Under the pieces are notes generated by a model that worked only from the letters and a program-made list of their open reading frames with translations, had not been told where the DNA came from and did not search any database. Below, piece by piece: positions 12,881 through 27,600 of a stretch of 64,000 nucleotides of DNA (position 1 is its first letter; each line of letters begins with the position of its first letter). Source of the DNA: Campylorhamphus procurvoides (Eukaryota; Chordata; Aves; Passeriformes; Dendrocolaptidae); NCBI GenBank assembly GCA_013396655.1, contig WBMV01004760.1:1445910-1509909 (forward strand), read 5' to 3'. A program made the position numbers and the translations under genes.

Positions 12881-14739
12881 CAACAGGCAAGCAAGAGCCA
12901 AACTATCACCATTCTTGCAGACATTTCTGTTATTTTCAGCTGCAAAAATTTCATCGGTCCCATTTCAAATAAATGACAAATGCAGTTACTTTTTGTCTTG
13001 GTGACTGGGCTTCTGTTAAAGCACAAGTTAACTAGGCACAATAAATCACCATTTGTCTGAACCTGCAAATATTGATGGTTGTTTAGTTTACAGCCTTTAC
13101 TGTAATTATTCCTTGGTGCTGTTTTGAATCACCATGCCCCTGGGTCCATCACTTCACCATTTAATTTCAAAATAATTTGCCAGATAACATACCTTCTAAA
13201 CATTTTAGTTTTCCCTCTAGATAAATCATTACACTAATTGTTTATCAGAAAACTGCAGGCTGCCACTGGCTTAGGAGAGAAAAAAAGGGTGGCTGTATTT
13301 AATTGTATTTCATAAGGGAGTATTTTTTTGAAAAGTTATATCTAACTTTTCTACATAGGGCACTTAAACAGAATGAATGGGGAAGTTTTCCAAAATAACT
13401 TCTATAAGAATAATACACATTCTAATAAGCAAAGGGTGAAATGTAACTGATGCTCTTAAAATACGGTATGATTTCCAAACTGACTTATGTTCAGAATATT
13501 TAATTTACAATAGAATGTTCTTCTGCTTGTTCCTAGAACTAACCACAGAGCAAAGATCTAGAAATCCTTTGAATACATACCTCTTATGAAACCACTAATG
13601 AAATAATAAGCACAGTGACTTATACAGATCAGGATGCACAGAACTCTCTTATTAGATTGAGAAAGAAAGGGCAAAAATGAGAAAAGTAAATAGCCCCAAG
13701 CACTTTTTTATGTTTCCATTAAATTAAGCACATCTGACATGAAATTCAGAGAAACTGGGGGCTATAGGATTTGACAGCATTTTATACTGTGGCAACTTTT
13801 CAATATGCCTCTTCAAAGGTCATCACTGAAAATTCAGCAAGCTAACACCTATTTCACTGCTCACCCCACACCACCCCCAATTACACGTACTTGGAAAATA
13901 GAAATTAATAAATTACATGTAAAACCTAATGACTGGCACAGAATCTTTATACTTCAATACCCAAACAAGCAATAGTACTGATGAGAAATAGGCCATTGCA
14001 CCTTTTGAAACTGGAATCCAGTGCATTACCCATTACAGTCTATTCATTTCTTTCCTAACACTAATAACTACCTCACTAGCACCAGCTTTTAACCCTGGCT
14101 GGCTGGATTTGCTTTTCAGGATTGATATGAAATATTTTCTATAGCTTTGCAGGTATTGTGTTCTCTATTGTATATCAGTTCAGGTTTTACAGCTATTCTT
14201 TTTAATCACATCTGAAATTCAAGCCAGCCAAGTTCCTGCATTTATGAAAAGATCACAGGTAATGAAAAAATTTGAATAGGTCAAGTGATGTGAATATGCA
14301 TGGGCAAATCATTATCTGTCTTCTCTTATTCCTTTGGTAAATGGGTAGAGGAGAAACATAAATCATTGCTCAGCATGTATTCAACTACCTCCTCTTGACT
14401 CACACTCAGAGAACACCACTGGCTGAAGTGCACACAGGAATTAGGCCAAACCACACTGTGGCTGCTTCATTTAACTTGTCAGTTTACAGAAGGAAAAAAC
14501 CAAACAGACAGACTTTGGACCTATGCAGAAATTTATCTTAAAGTTGAATTAATTTAAATAAAAACTGCTGTTTTCCATTTTTCCTCACAGATTTAAAGGC
14601 TAAGCATTTAGCACTTTACCCCTTTAATTGAATAAAATGCATATATTAGCATTACTTACAAAAGCTTTCCTTAAACAAATATATAGCTTAGATCTGGATC
14701 TGAATTGTACCTTCCCCTTTAAAAGAAAAAGTTTCCAGG

Positions 14740-14778
14740 AAAAAAAACAACCAAACAAACAAAAAAAAGCAAACCAAC
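14740..14778. repeat. A-rich (CAAA)n-like simple sequence
   Basis: Imperfect CAAA/CCAA units between two A-runs. Confidence 0.7.
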
Positions 14779-16698
14779 AGTTCTCATAATGTTTTTTAAA
14801 CAGAGAAAAATGAAACACTTCAAAAAATACTTGTCAGTAAAATGATACACAAAAGAATATTTGATTTTTCTTATTGAATCCAAGAGAGAAATGTGGGAAG
14901 AAAAAGTCTATCAACTGGAAGAAAGAAGAAACAGTAACAGCTTTCCAAAATATCCTAGCTGATAAGAAAGTTGCCTGATTTTTAATTTGATAAGAAAGAC
15001 TCATTAGACATATCTCATGGCAGAAGTGTGTCATCCCTAAAATCTCCTACCCAAACTTTCCCCACCTTCCACCAATTCAGTTTTCCAGACATCACTCAAA
15101 CCTGGGAAATGTGAACTGGGCACATATTGCAGAACAGACTTGAACGTGTTACAGCACCCCCCATTCATACCTCTCTTTATGCCTTATGAAATCCCTTGTT
15201 CACCAAAGTATGGAGAGAATTTTCCTGGATTTAATTCTCCCAAAGCCATGTGACATTTCCACATCTTAGCACTGCCACATTTTACAGCAGATTCAAATGT
15301 GGTGCCCAAACAACCATGAACAAGTGAGCTTTTCTGTATCAAAATAAATAGGGATGGTTATGGAGAACTTCAAAGATCCTTCAGGTTGAATAAATAAGAG
15401 GGCACTGTCTCTGTAAAAAACACAGAATGAGACTTTAACATATAATTGCTGCCATAGCTTTAAAGCTGGTGCAGAAGTACCCTCACAGCATGGGAAATAT
15501 ATTTTGCATGCTAAATAAACTCTCAAAAGATGTATATGCCCACATTGTCAGCATGCTCCTCACTGCCAAAAGCCAGTCTGCCATCAAACAGATAATGTTC
15601 ATTTGGCCTTTGGGAAATGGTGGCACCTTAGAATTTCAATTTCAATATACAATTAGGAAAAGAAAAAAGAACCCCACAAACATCAAAATGGCTGGAGGAG
15701 GAATTCCTTGTATTGAATTCTTAATTCAGGATCAGATTTTTTATTTGGTGTTTTATTGGAGACCAGCGAAGCAGGTAGAGATTGAACATATGAAATATTA
15801 TGCAAGTTCTGCACAGACCTGTTTTCCACAAAAAACTCAAGTATTTCAATGGAAAAGAGGGCAATCATTGTACAAATCAGGACATAAGCTAAAATACCAA
15901 ACTTTAGCCACAAACCCACTTAATGGAGAATAGCCACATGTACATGGAGCTTATCTCCACTGACATATTATGAAAATATTAGAAAGTGAAGTGAGATGAT
16001 TTAAAAAGTAAACAAAAAATAAAGGTTTCACATACAACACTCTGCTTTTCAGTCTCTCTGTGTAGGTAATGACAGGACTACAAAGAATATTATCTAATAA
16101 TGCACTAATTTTTTAACCTCAGAAGGCAGAGATAAATGTTGAAATCCATTTGAAAAAAAAGCCAACAGATGGCTTTAAGTGAATAACAGATTCACTTAAC
16201 CAAACATTTTATTTCCTGTATCTTGAATAATTAACAAAAAAAGTGTTTACCAACAATTATATAACAGCTTTTATAGTAACACAAGGAGGAGAGAAACATT
16301 TAGCACTGAGTCTCATAAATAATTCAAAAGGTCTAATTTACCATAATCATGTCTGGCATTTATCTTCAGTAAATAATGTATTAGGCATATACTGTGCACT
16401 ATTTCCTACAGTAGCTACTAGAGAGCATTAGGCACAAACCCATCTGTGTTTAGCATTCTGTAAATCAGGCCAGCTCTTGCATGCATAAAGTGATTGCTGA
16501 TGAAGCCATTTACCTATGCAACGGATAGAAATGGCATCTTTTAATGTAAAATTAAATAAAAATTGTAGAAACTGCAACACAGATGAGGTTTTTTTGTATA
16601 CCATAAATATTCATAGCTGACAAAGCGTACCTCTGAAACCATAGGAACCACTCTAGGAAAAGAAGTTGGGTCTTCCACATTCACTGTGCCACTGACAG

Positions 16699-16724
16699 GT
16701 TAATTTGCATAAGAGCAAATTAAC
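16699..16724. repeat. Perfect 10 bp inverted repeat around an octamer motif
   Basis: Arms GTTAATTTGC and GCAAATTAAC are perfect reverse complements separated by ATAAGA. The left arm with its spacer contains ATTTGCAT (16703-16710), the POU octamer, and both arms carry a TTAAT/ATTAA homeodomain core. This is compatible with a dimeric transcription factor site. Confidence 0.7.
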
Positions 16725-19700
16725 ATCTCAAAAGCCTTCTCTTTGCTAGCATTTTCAAGAAATCACCCACCATTACATTAAAACCACTGCAGCTACACCT
16801 TGGCACAACAGAAATGTGAGTTCTGGTGTTATCCAGCCTCAGGTTGCTTTTTTTGTTTGCTTAAAGCCCCACTGTGCCAGCTCCTTCCTTCCACATTGGC
16901 AGCTCCCACTCCCCAGGAAAGGGCAGTGCACACACAGCCATAGCCAGGTAGGAAGGGTTTCCCACAAGCTTTCAATTATTTCCTAGCTTTGCCTCTTACA
17001 TCTTCAACTTAATTAATCTCTCCTGGAACGTGCACATTTTCAAATAATTTGAAAAAGAATTTGAATTTATCACAAATTTAGCCCCAGAATTAGGGAACAC
17101 TCTAATGCAACTGCACTCAAACTGATCAGCCATTTCTGTAGTTTGTGCCTTACCTGTCAGCGGGAATAAAGAACATGGTATACAATCTGTGCATGAAGCA
17201 AGAATTACCTTTCTGTTAAAAGCTCACTTCCTTTTTTTAATTTTTTTTCAACTTTTTGCCATGTGTTTAACAGGTACTCTAAATACCATAAGCAGAAGCT
17301 TCCAGAACTCTGGGGTCTTTACCTCTTCATATGATTTTTAGTGTTGTACATGCCCAGGACTTTGTCACACAATTATCACCTTCTGGAGCATATATGCTCA
17401 AGTTTTATATTAATTACTGGAGTGAAATCAAGATCATACTTTCTCACATGAATTGAGGACATTAGGCAGCTATTTTAAGTGATCTAATGAAATTTTACAC
17501 ATCTTAAAAGTGCTATCCTTGAGATCTTCGGGAAGTTTACACTAAGCACACCATGGAGCACATTCAGCAGGATTTTCTGTAGTTTTCAAGCACGTTTATG
17601 TTAATTTGTTTGGATTACCTTTTTCCTTGTACAGATAAACACCAATACATACTACAGCCACATATTTGTTCACTCACCTCCTAGGCTTACTTGATCATTT
17701 AAAGAAAGGTTTGAGTTGTAAAAAGCAGTTAGAATGTTTCATTTTAATTACAGCATATCTTCTTCTATGATCCTTTTGTTAAGATTCATGTTCTGAATAG
17801 TAGCCCTTTACATATCTCCTATGAAATGAACCAGCCTACAATCAGAAATTACATAAAAGGCACTCCAGAAGGCAAAAATTGTAGAATTATTTCAAGAACT
17901 GTTTTTTCTTTTACATCATTTTACATTATAAGACCAAACATGTAAATTAGCTCATTAGAAAAAAAAACACAAACCAACCAACAAAAACAGGCCAGTACAG
18001 AATGTCAGAATAACTTTTTGTTTTCTATTTGCATATATAGTAAGACACAATGCAAGAGTGGGATACCTGTGGTTTCCAACTCTCTCTCAGCTCCTTCAAG
18101 GCTCAGATGGATCCAGGTCACATGAACTTGACTCGACTGCAAAGAGCAGAGTACCAGAACAGTCCTGCCCTGCAAACCCCTAATGACACACGTCAGCAAC
18201 CCAACAGAGGGCCAAGCCCCAGTGGCAGCTCAGCAGGATGGAGAAGCCCTTCCTTGTGCAACCTGTTTCAATTACAAAAGGGATGCATGAACGGAGATGA
18301 CCTACCAGGTTTCCTTACATTCCCTATTCCTATTTTTCCTGCTGCTCAACATTAAGACTGTAAATTGTTCTTTTGACATCAGGTTGATACAGTTTTGTAG
18401 GGGCAAAGCCAGTGTCTCCAGTGCGACAACACACCAGGTCCAGGAGACCTGAATTCAAACTAGTTAAATATAAACATTAGAACATCAGCACCTCATAACC
18501 ACCAGAGAGACATGTTGAGTGAAGCATCCCACCAACAGGAAAACCACTGTTTGAATCAGAAGGAAATTCTAATTACACTTGCTTACTGTAATCTTTAGGT
18601 CTCCATAAAGAAACCACAAAAGGATACTTATGAAATGGAAATATGTTTCTTCTGCAATAGAATAAATACAGCAAATTAGATGAACCTTGTCTGTAATCAC
18701 ACCTGCACCACATACCATGTGAGGAAAAATGCACCCTCATTATGAAAGAAGGGCTCTTGAGAACAGACAGGAGCAGGTAAATAGAGACACTCCAAAGACT
18801 CGGAGAGCAGAAATCACAAAGGTAATTTATAGAGACGTTGAAGGTGATACTGTTTAGATGACACTGTATAAATTAATCACACATAATGGCATAACAATCA
18901 TCTAAATATCTTTCAGTTTTGAATCTTAACCAGCAAAAATATCCTAGTTAGTTGTAAGCAGTTCCTTAACCGTTACTTATTTCCCTTTGATTGTCAATGC
19001 TGATTGAGAAACTCAATCTGAAGTCCAACTACTAAATAATAAAAGTGCAGAAAATACTTCCAGTAATATATGTATTTCACCTGAAGTTACAATGTATGAA
19101 CCAAATAAAACTGCAAACACCTAAGTTACATCATGTGAAACAGTACAAATCACATTTGCTCATTATGGCATCTTATAAAGTCAAGCTAAGACTTATATCC
19201 AGCTTCAGCCTCCTGCCCAAAAAAGGAATCACTTTCACAGTAGAAATGCTTACTGTCAGTTTGTCAAGTCCAGATAAAACCTAATTCCATAATCCGTGAA
19301 GAAAAGGGAAAACATAGCAGAAACCTTAGAACAGAAAATTATACTATGAGGATAAACGTCAGACACTAAATAAGCATGTCCATGAAAACTTCATGCTGTA
19401 GCTCTCTGATACCTCTGAGCTACTGCCATAATCTCAGAGTGAAAGACAAAGGCCAACTATTCTGGTGTCTAATCAGACCATAAAGGGACTAGTGATTAAA
19501 GGGTCCTTTCACTAATAGACTTTCCACCCCCACAGCAGTCTGTCAGTAAGACAGAGCTGCTGAAACCTCTGAAAGCCAGAAACAGTGGAATGTGGGATTG
19601 ATGGTCAATAGGAACATTTCGGTAGACAAAAAAAGCAAACTAGAAGTGAGGGGAGAAATCCAGTCACTTGTCATCCTTATAGCTGTCTTTAAATACTTCA

Positions 19701-20088
19701 TTTTAGAGCACACATACAACCCTCTAAAATAGCCTATGTATTGTTATTTTTAAAAATAGCATCCTAAAATCTTTGAGTTGAGAGACTACATATGTGCTGA
19801 AGAAAACTTCGTTTTTTGTTTCATCACCATAACTCTGCAGGACCGTGATTGCACTGCTGCTTTTCAGCATCACACTCAAGCCCCAGCCTGCCAAAGGGTG
19901 GTTCTCAGCAGTTTAACCCCCTTCAGTAAGAAGCACCTTGAAATCTCAAGTGACAGTCAAAGGTCAAATATTATTCATAAAATCTCTCAACAGCCTCTTT
20001 CTAAACCAATTTCTCCTGCAGCATATAACTAACTCCTTTATTGTCCCCTGTATATCCTGGGCACACAGTCACATTTGCTAATCTGTCT

Positions 20089-20220
20089 TTATAGAAGGTT
20101 AAGGATTGGACCTTGAAGATCATCCAGCCCCAACCCCCCTGCCATGGGTAGGGACATCTCCCACTAGACTGGGTTGCTCAAGGCCTTATCCAGCCTGGTT
20201 TTGAACACTGCTTCAGTCAC
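20089..20220 (-). mobile_element. CR1 LINE short 3' fragment, diverged
   Basis: The plus strand carries reverse-complement CR1 text: TTGGACCTTGAAGATCATCC, CCTGCCATGGGTAGGGACAT, CCACTAGACTGGGTTGCTCA and CCAGCCTGGTTTTGAACACT. The fragment is only ~130 bp, lacks intact terminal octamers, and stops abruptly at both ends, so it is truncated 5' and decayed at the 3' end. It runs in the same sense as CACNA2D3. Confidence 0.85.
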
Positions 20221-21610
20221 CTAAAACAAATATTAACATCAGCATTAGACTGGAGACCAAAACAAAGTTCTCTCTGTGCCACAATAACAGAGCTACATGA
20301 GTCCTGCACTGCAAATAGCTACAGCCAGAGAGCAGCGAGTACATTCCATTTTATTAATCCAGAACTGCAGAGCACTGAACACCTGGATTGAAGCACCAGC
20401 TGAGGATCTCCTTCATGGAACATGTATGTGACAAATTACACACCAGATACATACAAACACTTTGAAGAAAACTGAAAAGCTCTAAGGTTTAATTTGAAGC
20501 CTATCTCATATTTGCCATTTCCTTTTAGCAGTTCTCTGAGAGCTACTCATCCAGTTCTGTCTTAGATTATGGTCTTGCAATACAAGCAATAAGAATCAGG
20601 TTCAGAGTAGGAAAAAAATAGTGAGGCCATATCATCTTTTGCCCCTCTATATAGAGTTTTTAAAGCATGAAGTAAACCATACTAAGTAGGTAAATACTTA
20701 TAACTAATAGACTAATAAAAGCTTTGATTTTTACCTCTTGCATGGAAACCACAATCATGTATTCAGGTATACCTGCTAGGATATGAGGGAAAGGAAATAT
20801 ATAGAAATTGTATTACTAGATTAAAATTATTGTTTGCTTGTCATCTTAATATCACTTTCTGACTTCAGCTTAAATTGTGGTGTTGCATAACAACAGCTGG
20901 TCATGAATAAATGTGGTCTCATAGAACTTAAAGTAGAAAGAGAATTTAACATTTGAACACAAAACGAGTTTTGGAATAAGAAAGTACTCTAAAATACAAT
21001 TTTAGCAGCTATCACAATATGCTTCCTTGAATCCGCAAAAGCTGTTGAAAATTAAGCACATTAAGTATTCAGTAAGTAAAATACCTTGTTCACATAACCA
21101 GAACTCATCACCAAACAGCTCTGCAGATTGGCATTGCAAAAAGAAACTATACATTCTAAATGAGATTTTTTTTGAGTGCTCTTTTTATCCTGAAATCCAA
21201 TTTTATCTCTGTCTCATTTAATAAAAAGTTTTTGACAAATGTTGTCAACATTTATTATATGTGTGAAATAAAAAAACCCTGCCTTTTTAGCAAGACAGAG
21301 CAGTAAATGAAATTACAGAACTGCTGCAGTGGTTCTTAGTTGACATTTTGTGTTCTATGACAGCTTCACACATTTTGCCTGGTTGTTTTGGGAAAGGCAA
21401 CATTTAAATCAGACTGTATTAACAAATCTAGTATGTGCAAAAAACATGCTCACAACTAGTGACTTCAGCATAACAAGGGGAGCAACAAGGATTCAGCAGT
21501 GACATGCTACTAGACAACTCAAAGAGGATGGGATACCAAGGAACACAGTTTATGACCCAAATGTTTGTGAAATACACACACACTTTTTAGTTTGGAACAT
21601 AACTCTCATA

Positions 21611-21632
21611 TTCTTTGTCAGTTCTTTGTCAG
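21611..21632 (+). repeat. 11 bp tandem duplication
   Basis: TTCTTTGTCAG occurs twice head to tail with no gap and no mismatch. This is a recent slippage or small duplication. Confidence 0.85.
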
Positions 21633-24600
21633 TGGTTAAGTTTTCTGAAACATTTGACATTAGATTAGCTCTAATAAATGCTCTAATATCAAACTCCTAG
21701 AGTTTCCATAGCAGAACAGTGTCAGCCAAATTCCCTTATCGATGATTGCAAATCTCAAGCTGTTTGATGTCTTTTTAAAGTCTCGTTTTCTGGGGTAAAA
21801 GAAGCTATTACATGTAAATTAAGTTCTGATGAAAAAGTAAATATTCAAATTCTATTAAAGTAAATTCTGAAAATGGGTTACTTCAAGGTTAAAAACTAGT
21901 GGAGCAAGTAGCAAGTAGGTGAACGTACTGATTCTATCTCTGGTGCTCAAGCCCATCTCTTGTTTCAGGGGACTGTGTGGGCCTGGCTTAGGAGTGGCAG
22001 AAAGGACATATTTCCTCACTGCCTGCTCCAGAGCCTTGAAACAGATCCCAGGGATGCAACAGCAACCTCAGACACATAAGCAAGGAACACAAATGTGGCT
22101 TTTGCTTTTCTCAGTGTGCATTTTGAAGCTTCAATTCCTCTTGCTGCTCTTTCAAAAAGGATGAATCTTGCCCCTCTGAGGGTGCAATCCATGGCACTTC
22201 TGTCAATTCTGCCATGACTTGGTTCCAGAAAAGCAAAACCCTTGGAAAACTGGTGAGCGGAGCATATCAGGACCTTCTGTTTGGCATCCACAACCCTAAA
22301 CAGAGGGCTTAGTTTACTTATGTACCCAAGTTTATGTTATGACTATAGGTTGGTCTTCATATATTCATCACATGAAAATAATCACATTTTAGAATATTAA
22401 AATACAGCAATTGAGAAAATTAGAGCTTTGCTATTGGCATCATTGGGGGTTTGGGGGGGAGGCTTGTGCTCTTTTGTAGGTTCAAAAGCCTCCTACTTTG
22501 CTCTATTTCACTTGATATTTAGAGGTAAACTTGCTGTTTCTTATGAATTCATGGAAGTAAACTCAGTCTTTGGTCAGGCTACTGTAAAATAAGAAAACCA
22601 AATCTAAAAACCCTTCAGCATTTAAGTGATAATTCTTTTCTTCCTTTGGTAACATTATTACCATATGGTGTTTTAAAAATATCTATTTCACTTGAGAATA
22701 TCCTGTTAAATAAACCACTATTTCATAAAATGGCACAGAAAAGTCTATATCCTAGTTTGCACTTTTCTCCCAAAAGCAAGGATAAATGCAGTTGAGACTG
22801 GAACAGATGCTCTGGTCTAGTCTCATTCAGTGCAGCTGTAATTATATAATTTTAGCAATTAATTCTGACTGGGGCTTTGCTCAGCTCTGACTGAATGTTC
22901 TGTGGTTGATTGTACAGAAAGTGGCCTCGTGTGATTCGTTTCCTCTCTGCAGTAAAACATTGAGATGACAACATTTGATTTCAGCAGCCTGAAAAAAGGA
23001 CAAGAAATCCTGAAAACTCTTTAGGATTCAAGTGATAATTTGAAAAGCACAAGCAAAGCACAATACAGGGTTTCTACTCAAATCTTGTTGGGAAAAAAAA
23101 AAAGAATGGTAGAGTACAGTTCTCTGTATATCAGAGTAAAGGGGGAATTTAGATTTCTGCCACAGCTCAGAGAGCTATCTATGAAAATGCAAGAGAAGGA
23201 TGAAGCAAATTAACCAAAAAGTTTAAATCTCACTATTTAGTTTATGCCATTCAAATAACTATATCTCCTTAATATTCAAAACATCTGAAATGAATGAGAA
23301 TTAATCCAGAGAGAGGAGTTAACACAACAGAATGGCTTTCCAAAGGCAATGCCGAAGCAAAAGACATAAGGCTAAAATAAATACTGTTTTGGAGATTCTA
23401 TAGTTTCATTAACAGCTTCCAAGCAGATACAGGATCTAAACCATTTTGAACAGTTCCTACTCCACAGGGAGGCCATTTTATTTGCCACAAAAACTAATTA
23501 TTTCACAATACGTTCTAAAAAATCTGCAATTTGACTGTGAATTACTGTTTGCAGTCTCAAGGGGAACGTACAGTTGCCATGTTACAAGTGTGACAACAGG
23601 GACTGCTTTGCAGTAGTGCCACCAGCAATGAAACGCCCCAAGATCCACAGCCTGGGCAGTTTGAGGGGCTGTGTTTTTTCACTTCATTCAAATTCATTAA
23701 GCCACTTGCATTTCATACAGAAAGCTTCCCAAATGACATGAAGTAGGAATAAGACCACCAAAAAAAGTACCTCCAACAGAACTACTTGCAGACATGTGAA
23801 AAATTGTTAGGTCAGGGTGATGTCTACCATCAAAGGAAACAATGTGTTAGATATTTATATTATAGATCTTCATTACAAAGATGTGCAAAGACTTCCTCAT
23901 CAACACAAACACATTCTTTACACGTACACAACACTCTTGTCGTTTGCAGTAGATCCTTTTCATATTTTCATACAATGAGAAACTTTCCAGCTGCAGGAAA
24001 AAAAAAAGAAAATCATCTTAAGAAGGCATAAGAGAAAACTCTGTAAAAGAGCGTCAGAGCTCACAAGGAAGACAAGCAGGAATCGGTGTGATGCCTGTGT
24101 TCCCAGAGCACGCGTGGCAAGGAAACTTCTCATCCATCACACTTTCCATTACGAGTGTTCCTAAGTTAACTCTGCAACATTCACTTCTAGTTGTCATCTC
24201 ACCAAATGAATGTTAAAGATTATAAAGCTCACAAAGCTGTATATATGAATGTGAACATACGTGCGTTTGTTCCCCACCAAGGTTTAAGTCTGCAGTCCTT
24301 ACCCTGTGTTAACTACAGTTATAATGATTAATAGCACCACAATAATTGGTGTCCAGTGTCTATTCATCACAGGGCTTCCATTTCTTCGTGGAATTTCTCT
24401 TTATGTAATGAATGTAGGACTTGCACATTGTACCTGACAGCTTGATTAATGATGCTACAGTGAGTTTCTTACACAATGAGCACGGTGTGAGTATTGTAGG
24501 TGTCAGTTTGGCCCAATTGCAAGTCGATTTACTGCTCTTCACCATTAACAAAGGGTAAAAGAGGTGAAAGAAGTGTACATATTGTAAAGTGTTCTTTTAA

Positions 24601-27600
24601 AATTAATTTTAGCTGTGCCCATCTCTGCTACTGTAGCTATAAAGACAAAACACAAAGAAGCTACTGATACCTAATCAGGCAAAGAGTCTCTTTAAAGCAA
24701 CAGACTGCAAACTATGCTGACTGTGTATCAAAGATTTACTGTGCCAGGTTATATTTCTAATTTTCTTTTTATCTGTTTTACAACCAAAAATAAATAGTAA
24801 TAATTGCAAGCAATAAATAATAAGGAACTGAAGTGAAATGGCACAAGAACAAACCCTCAGAGATGGAACTCCTAACACAGGAAGCCTTTCACAGTGCCTT
24901 TCACTGCTTCAATGTTCCCAGCTGATGAGTGCAGGTTTCCCTTGCAGGTTCATCTACAGATGGAGGATCTCACAGCTGGAGTTCCAAACCTAACTGCATA
25001 TCCAGTCTAGTCACTGAATCAAGCACTTAATGGTGTCTTCAGTTTTTCTGATGTAATTGATTTCTCTGGGCTAAGTGATTTTTAATTGACCTTTACAAAT
25101 AGTCACACTAAAAAATTATTTTATCAAGGAATTCAAAAGTAATTGAACTAACAAATATAATCTACAATAACACAGCAAATTACATGAGGAAGCAGCCCTG
25201 AGAAACAGTTTGGTGTAGTTGATATTGCTGTCAACTACCTGTTTTAGTTTCTTCCCTTTATGTGTACTAGAGATGCCAGATACAATTCAAGAGAGAAGCA
25301 CTGTAAATAAACCATTCCTCTAGCCTAAGGTGCAGGAATTAACGATTGTATTGGAACATTACCAAAACTGACAATACATTACTGAAGTCCTACACACACT
25401 CAACAAGCAAACACACAAAACACACCTGTGATGGAAAGCAAGCCAGTCAGGTTATATATAAGAGCTTCAATGGTGCACACAGTATTCACTGCTACAGTGT
25501 CCACCTGCAGGTGCTTAAATACTGCAGAGTTGAAAGAACTAAGTGTTAATGCTCTCCACATATATTCTCCCAGGCATTGAAAATCTGTGATGTGAGAACT
25601 TCAAGATAAAAGTAGCATCTGCATCCATTTAATTTTTAATGCTCTTTGGTAAACCTTTCCTCTGTGCACTTGCCTAGTTGCTTTTTGAATTTATTTATAC
25701 TTTGGCATTTGTAATATCCCACGACAATGAATTACAACTCCTTTATAACAAAACTTACTTTCATATGATGCTCTTCACCTCCTTTGTTAAAAGAAACTGC
25801 GAATACTTTCTTGATCACTTCTTTCCTGTCACCAGTGATTTCACACAGCTTTCAAACTATCCTTCTTCTCCTTTTCAATCCTTTTGTATGCTAGTCTTAA
25901 TTTCACCCTGCAAAGGTGTCTTGTTCATTTCATCATATTAAAGATTTGCCTCTACCTTTTCTCATTCTACTGTAACCTTATTGAGATGGAAAATCAGCAC
26001 TGCATATTTTATTCAAGATTTGAGTCCAACATGGATTAATAGCCTAGCATAAGAATTTGTTTCATTTTGTTCCACTCTCAGTGATTCTTACTATCCTCTT
26101 TCTCTTTTGACTTCCACTCTGCACAAAGCATATTCCATAGGACCCAGCTGGACCACCAAATCTGCTTTTTATCAAAAGGCAGAGATCAAGGCTGACCATG
26201 TCATTTGTTGAACTGAACATGCTTGTATTACAAAGCCTGCAAACTTCAGCTCAATGTTAGAAAGCAAACGCTGCAATTTAGCCAAACACAACTGCAATGT
26301 AGCACTTCACTATTCTGGTTTTTCATCAAACTCCTGAACTTCGTAAGTCTAAGGAAGTAGCACACACATGAATTAGGTCATACTGGATGTATTAGGATAT
26401 ATTGGTGCATTGCAAAATTTCTGTATTATTCTGCTTTCCAGTTGAAAGGCATATAAACCAACTGCACATTTAAAATTGCTCCTGGTCACATGAATATTAT
26501 CCCATTTAACTATATTCCCTGAAGGAGTTATTGCTTTCAATGGTAATCTTAAGCTCACAAAAGAAAACCATCCACCTTTTAAATCTTTCAAACTTAAGAA
26601 CCCACTAAAATATACCATCCTAAGGAAGAGTACTGTTTCAATTCAATTTTTAAATATAAAGTATGACAGATTTCAAAAATAATAAAGGACAAAGTAATAT
26701 GAAGAGATATTTTTAAGCTCATTTGAAATTCTTTCATCTTTTATTCACTACCTCATGCAGCTGATGGAACTCAGTCCACAATACAACTCAGTTGCTAGGC
26801 CTTATTTCCATTTCTATGGAAGTATATCTCAAATCCAGAAAAAAACAGCAAAGGATTTAAAATATTACATAAAATAAGCCTGATTCTTTTTTGCACATGG
26901 CCAGCATCTGAATGGATCTCCCTTCTAGAGCAGACAATAAGGAAGAAATAAGAACAACTGATAGTGTTAAGCCAGGACGAGAACAGGACAAAAGCAGTGT
27001 GATTAGGCCCAAATACAGAATGGCTGCTGTGTGCAAGCAGTGTTCAATCTCTGTGCTACCATGCAAATTCAACAGCTGATACTGCAAGACATGAATAAGT
27101 CTGCAAACAGACAGGAGTTCTGGGTAACTGCTGCTTTAAGCTCTGTGGATGTCCCAGTAGCACGTACACTTCCCTGTCCTTTTCTAGGGCTTATATGTTA
27201 AAATATAAGAAGAAAAAAACAGAAACATTAAATCAAGCAACTGGGGAAAGAAAAAATCACCATATTTTCTTTTTTAAAGGAAAACAGTTTGGTTTGAGTT
27301 TTAAGAAGCGCAAAAACAGTACCAAGCAATTGTCCCAGAACTACTGAAATTGTGCTGGACTTCTTGAAGAAGCCTCAGCCTCATGGCCGAGATGTCCTCC
27401 GATTTTTCAGCTGCAACATTCTCTGCATGGGTCCCACTGAACGTTTTAAAAGTTTTTGCCTTCACAAAGATTTGCTCATTTTAGTCAAACACTTCAAGCT
27501 GCATCAGTTTCTGATGTATACAACACAAAGAACAATAATGGGAAATCATGGTATAAATACATTTTGGAGAAGAATGGTATTTTGGGGGAAATTCCCAATT

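Larger units (their letters stand above)
6810..20088. other. Long intronic stretch with no gene seen
   Basis: Unique AT-rich sequence. Apart from the inverted repeats and simple sequences listed separately, I note GC-richer islets at about 10350-10540, 11650-12010 and 18080-18330 without coding resemblance. The 12380-12600 segment, with several TAAT/ATTA cores and few runs, could be a conserved noncoding element. The longest frame here, plus 15490-15933, has no recognisable domain. Confidence 0.55.

Noticed and set aside
15490..15933. 147-codon frame on the plus strand
   Set aside because: It is the longest ATG frame in the intron but has no recognisable domain, no signal peptide and ordinary intronic composition. 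One frame of this length is roughly expected by chance in 64 kb.
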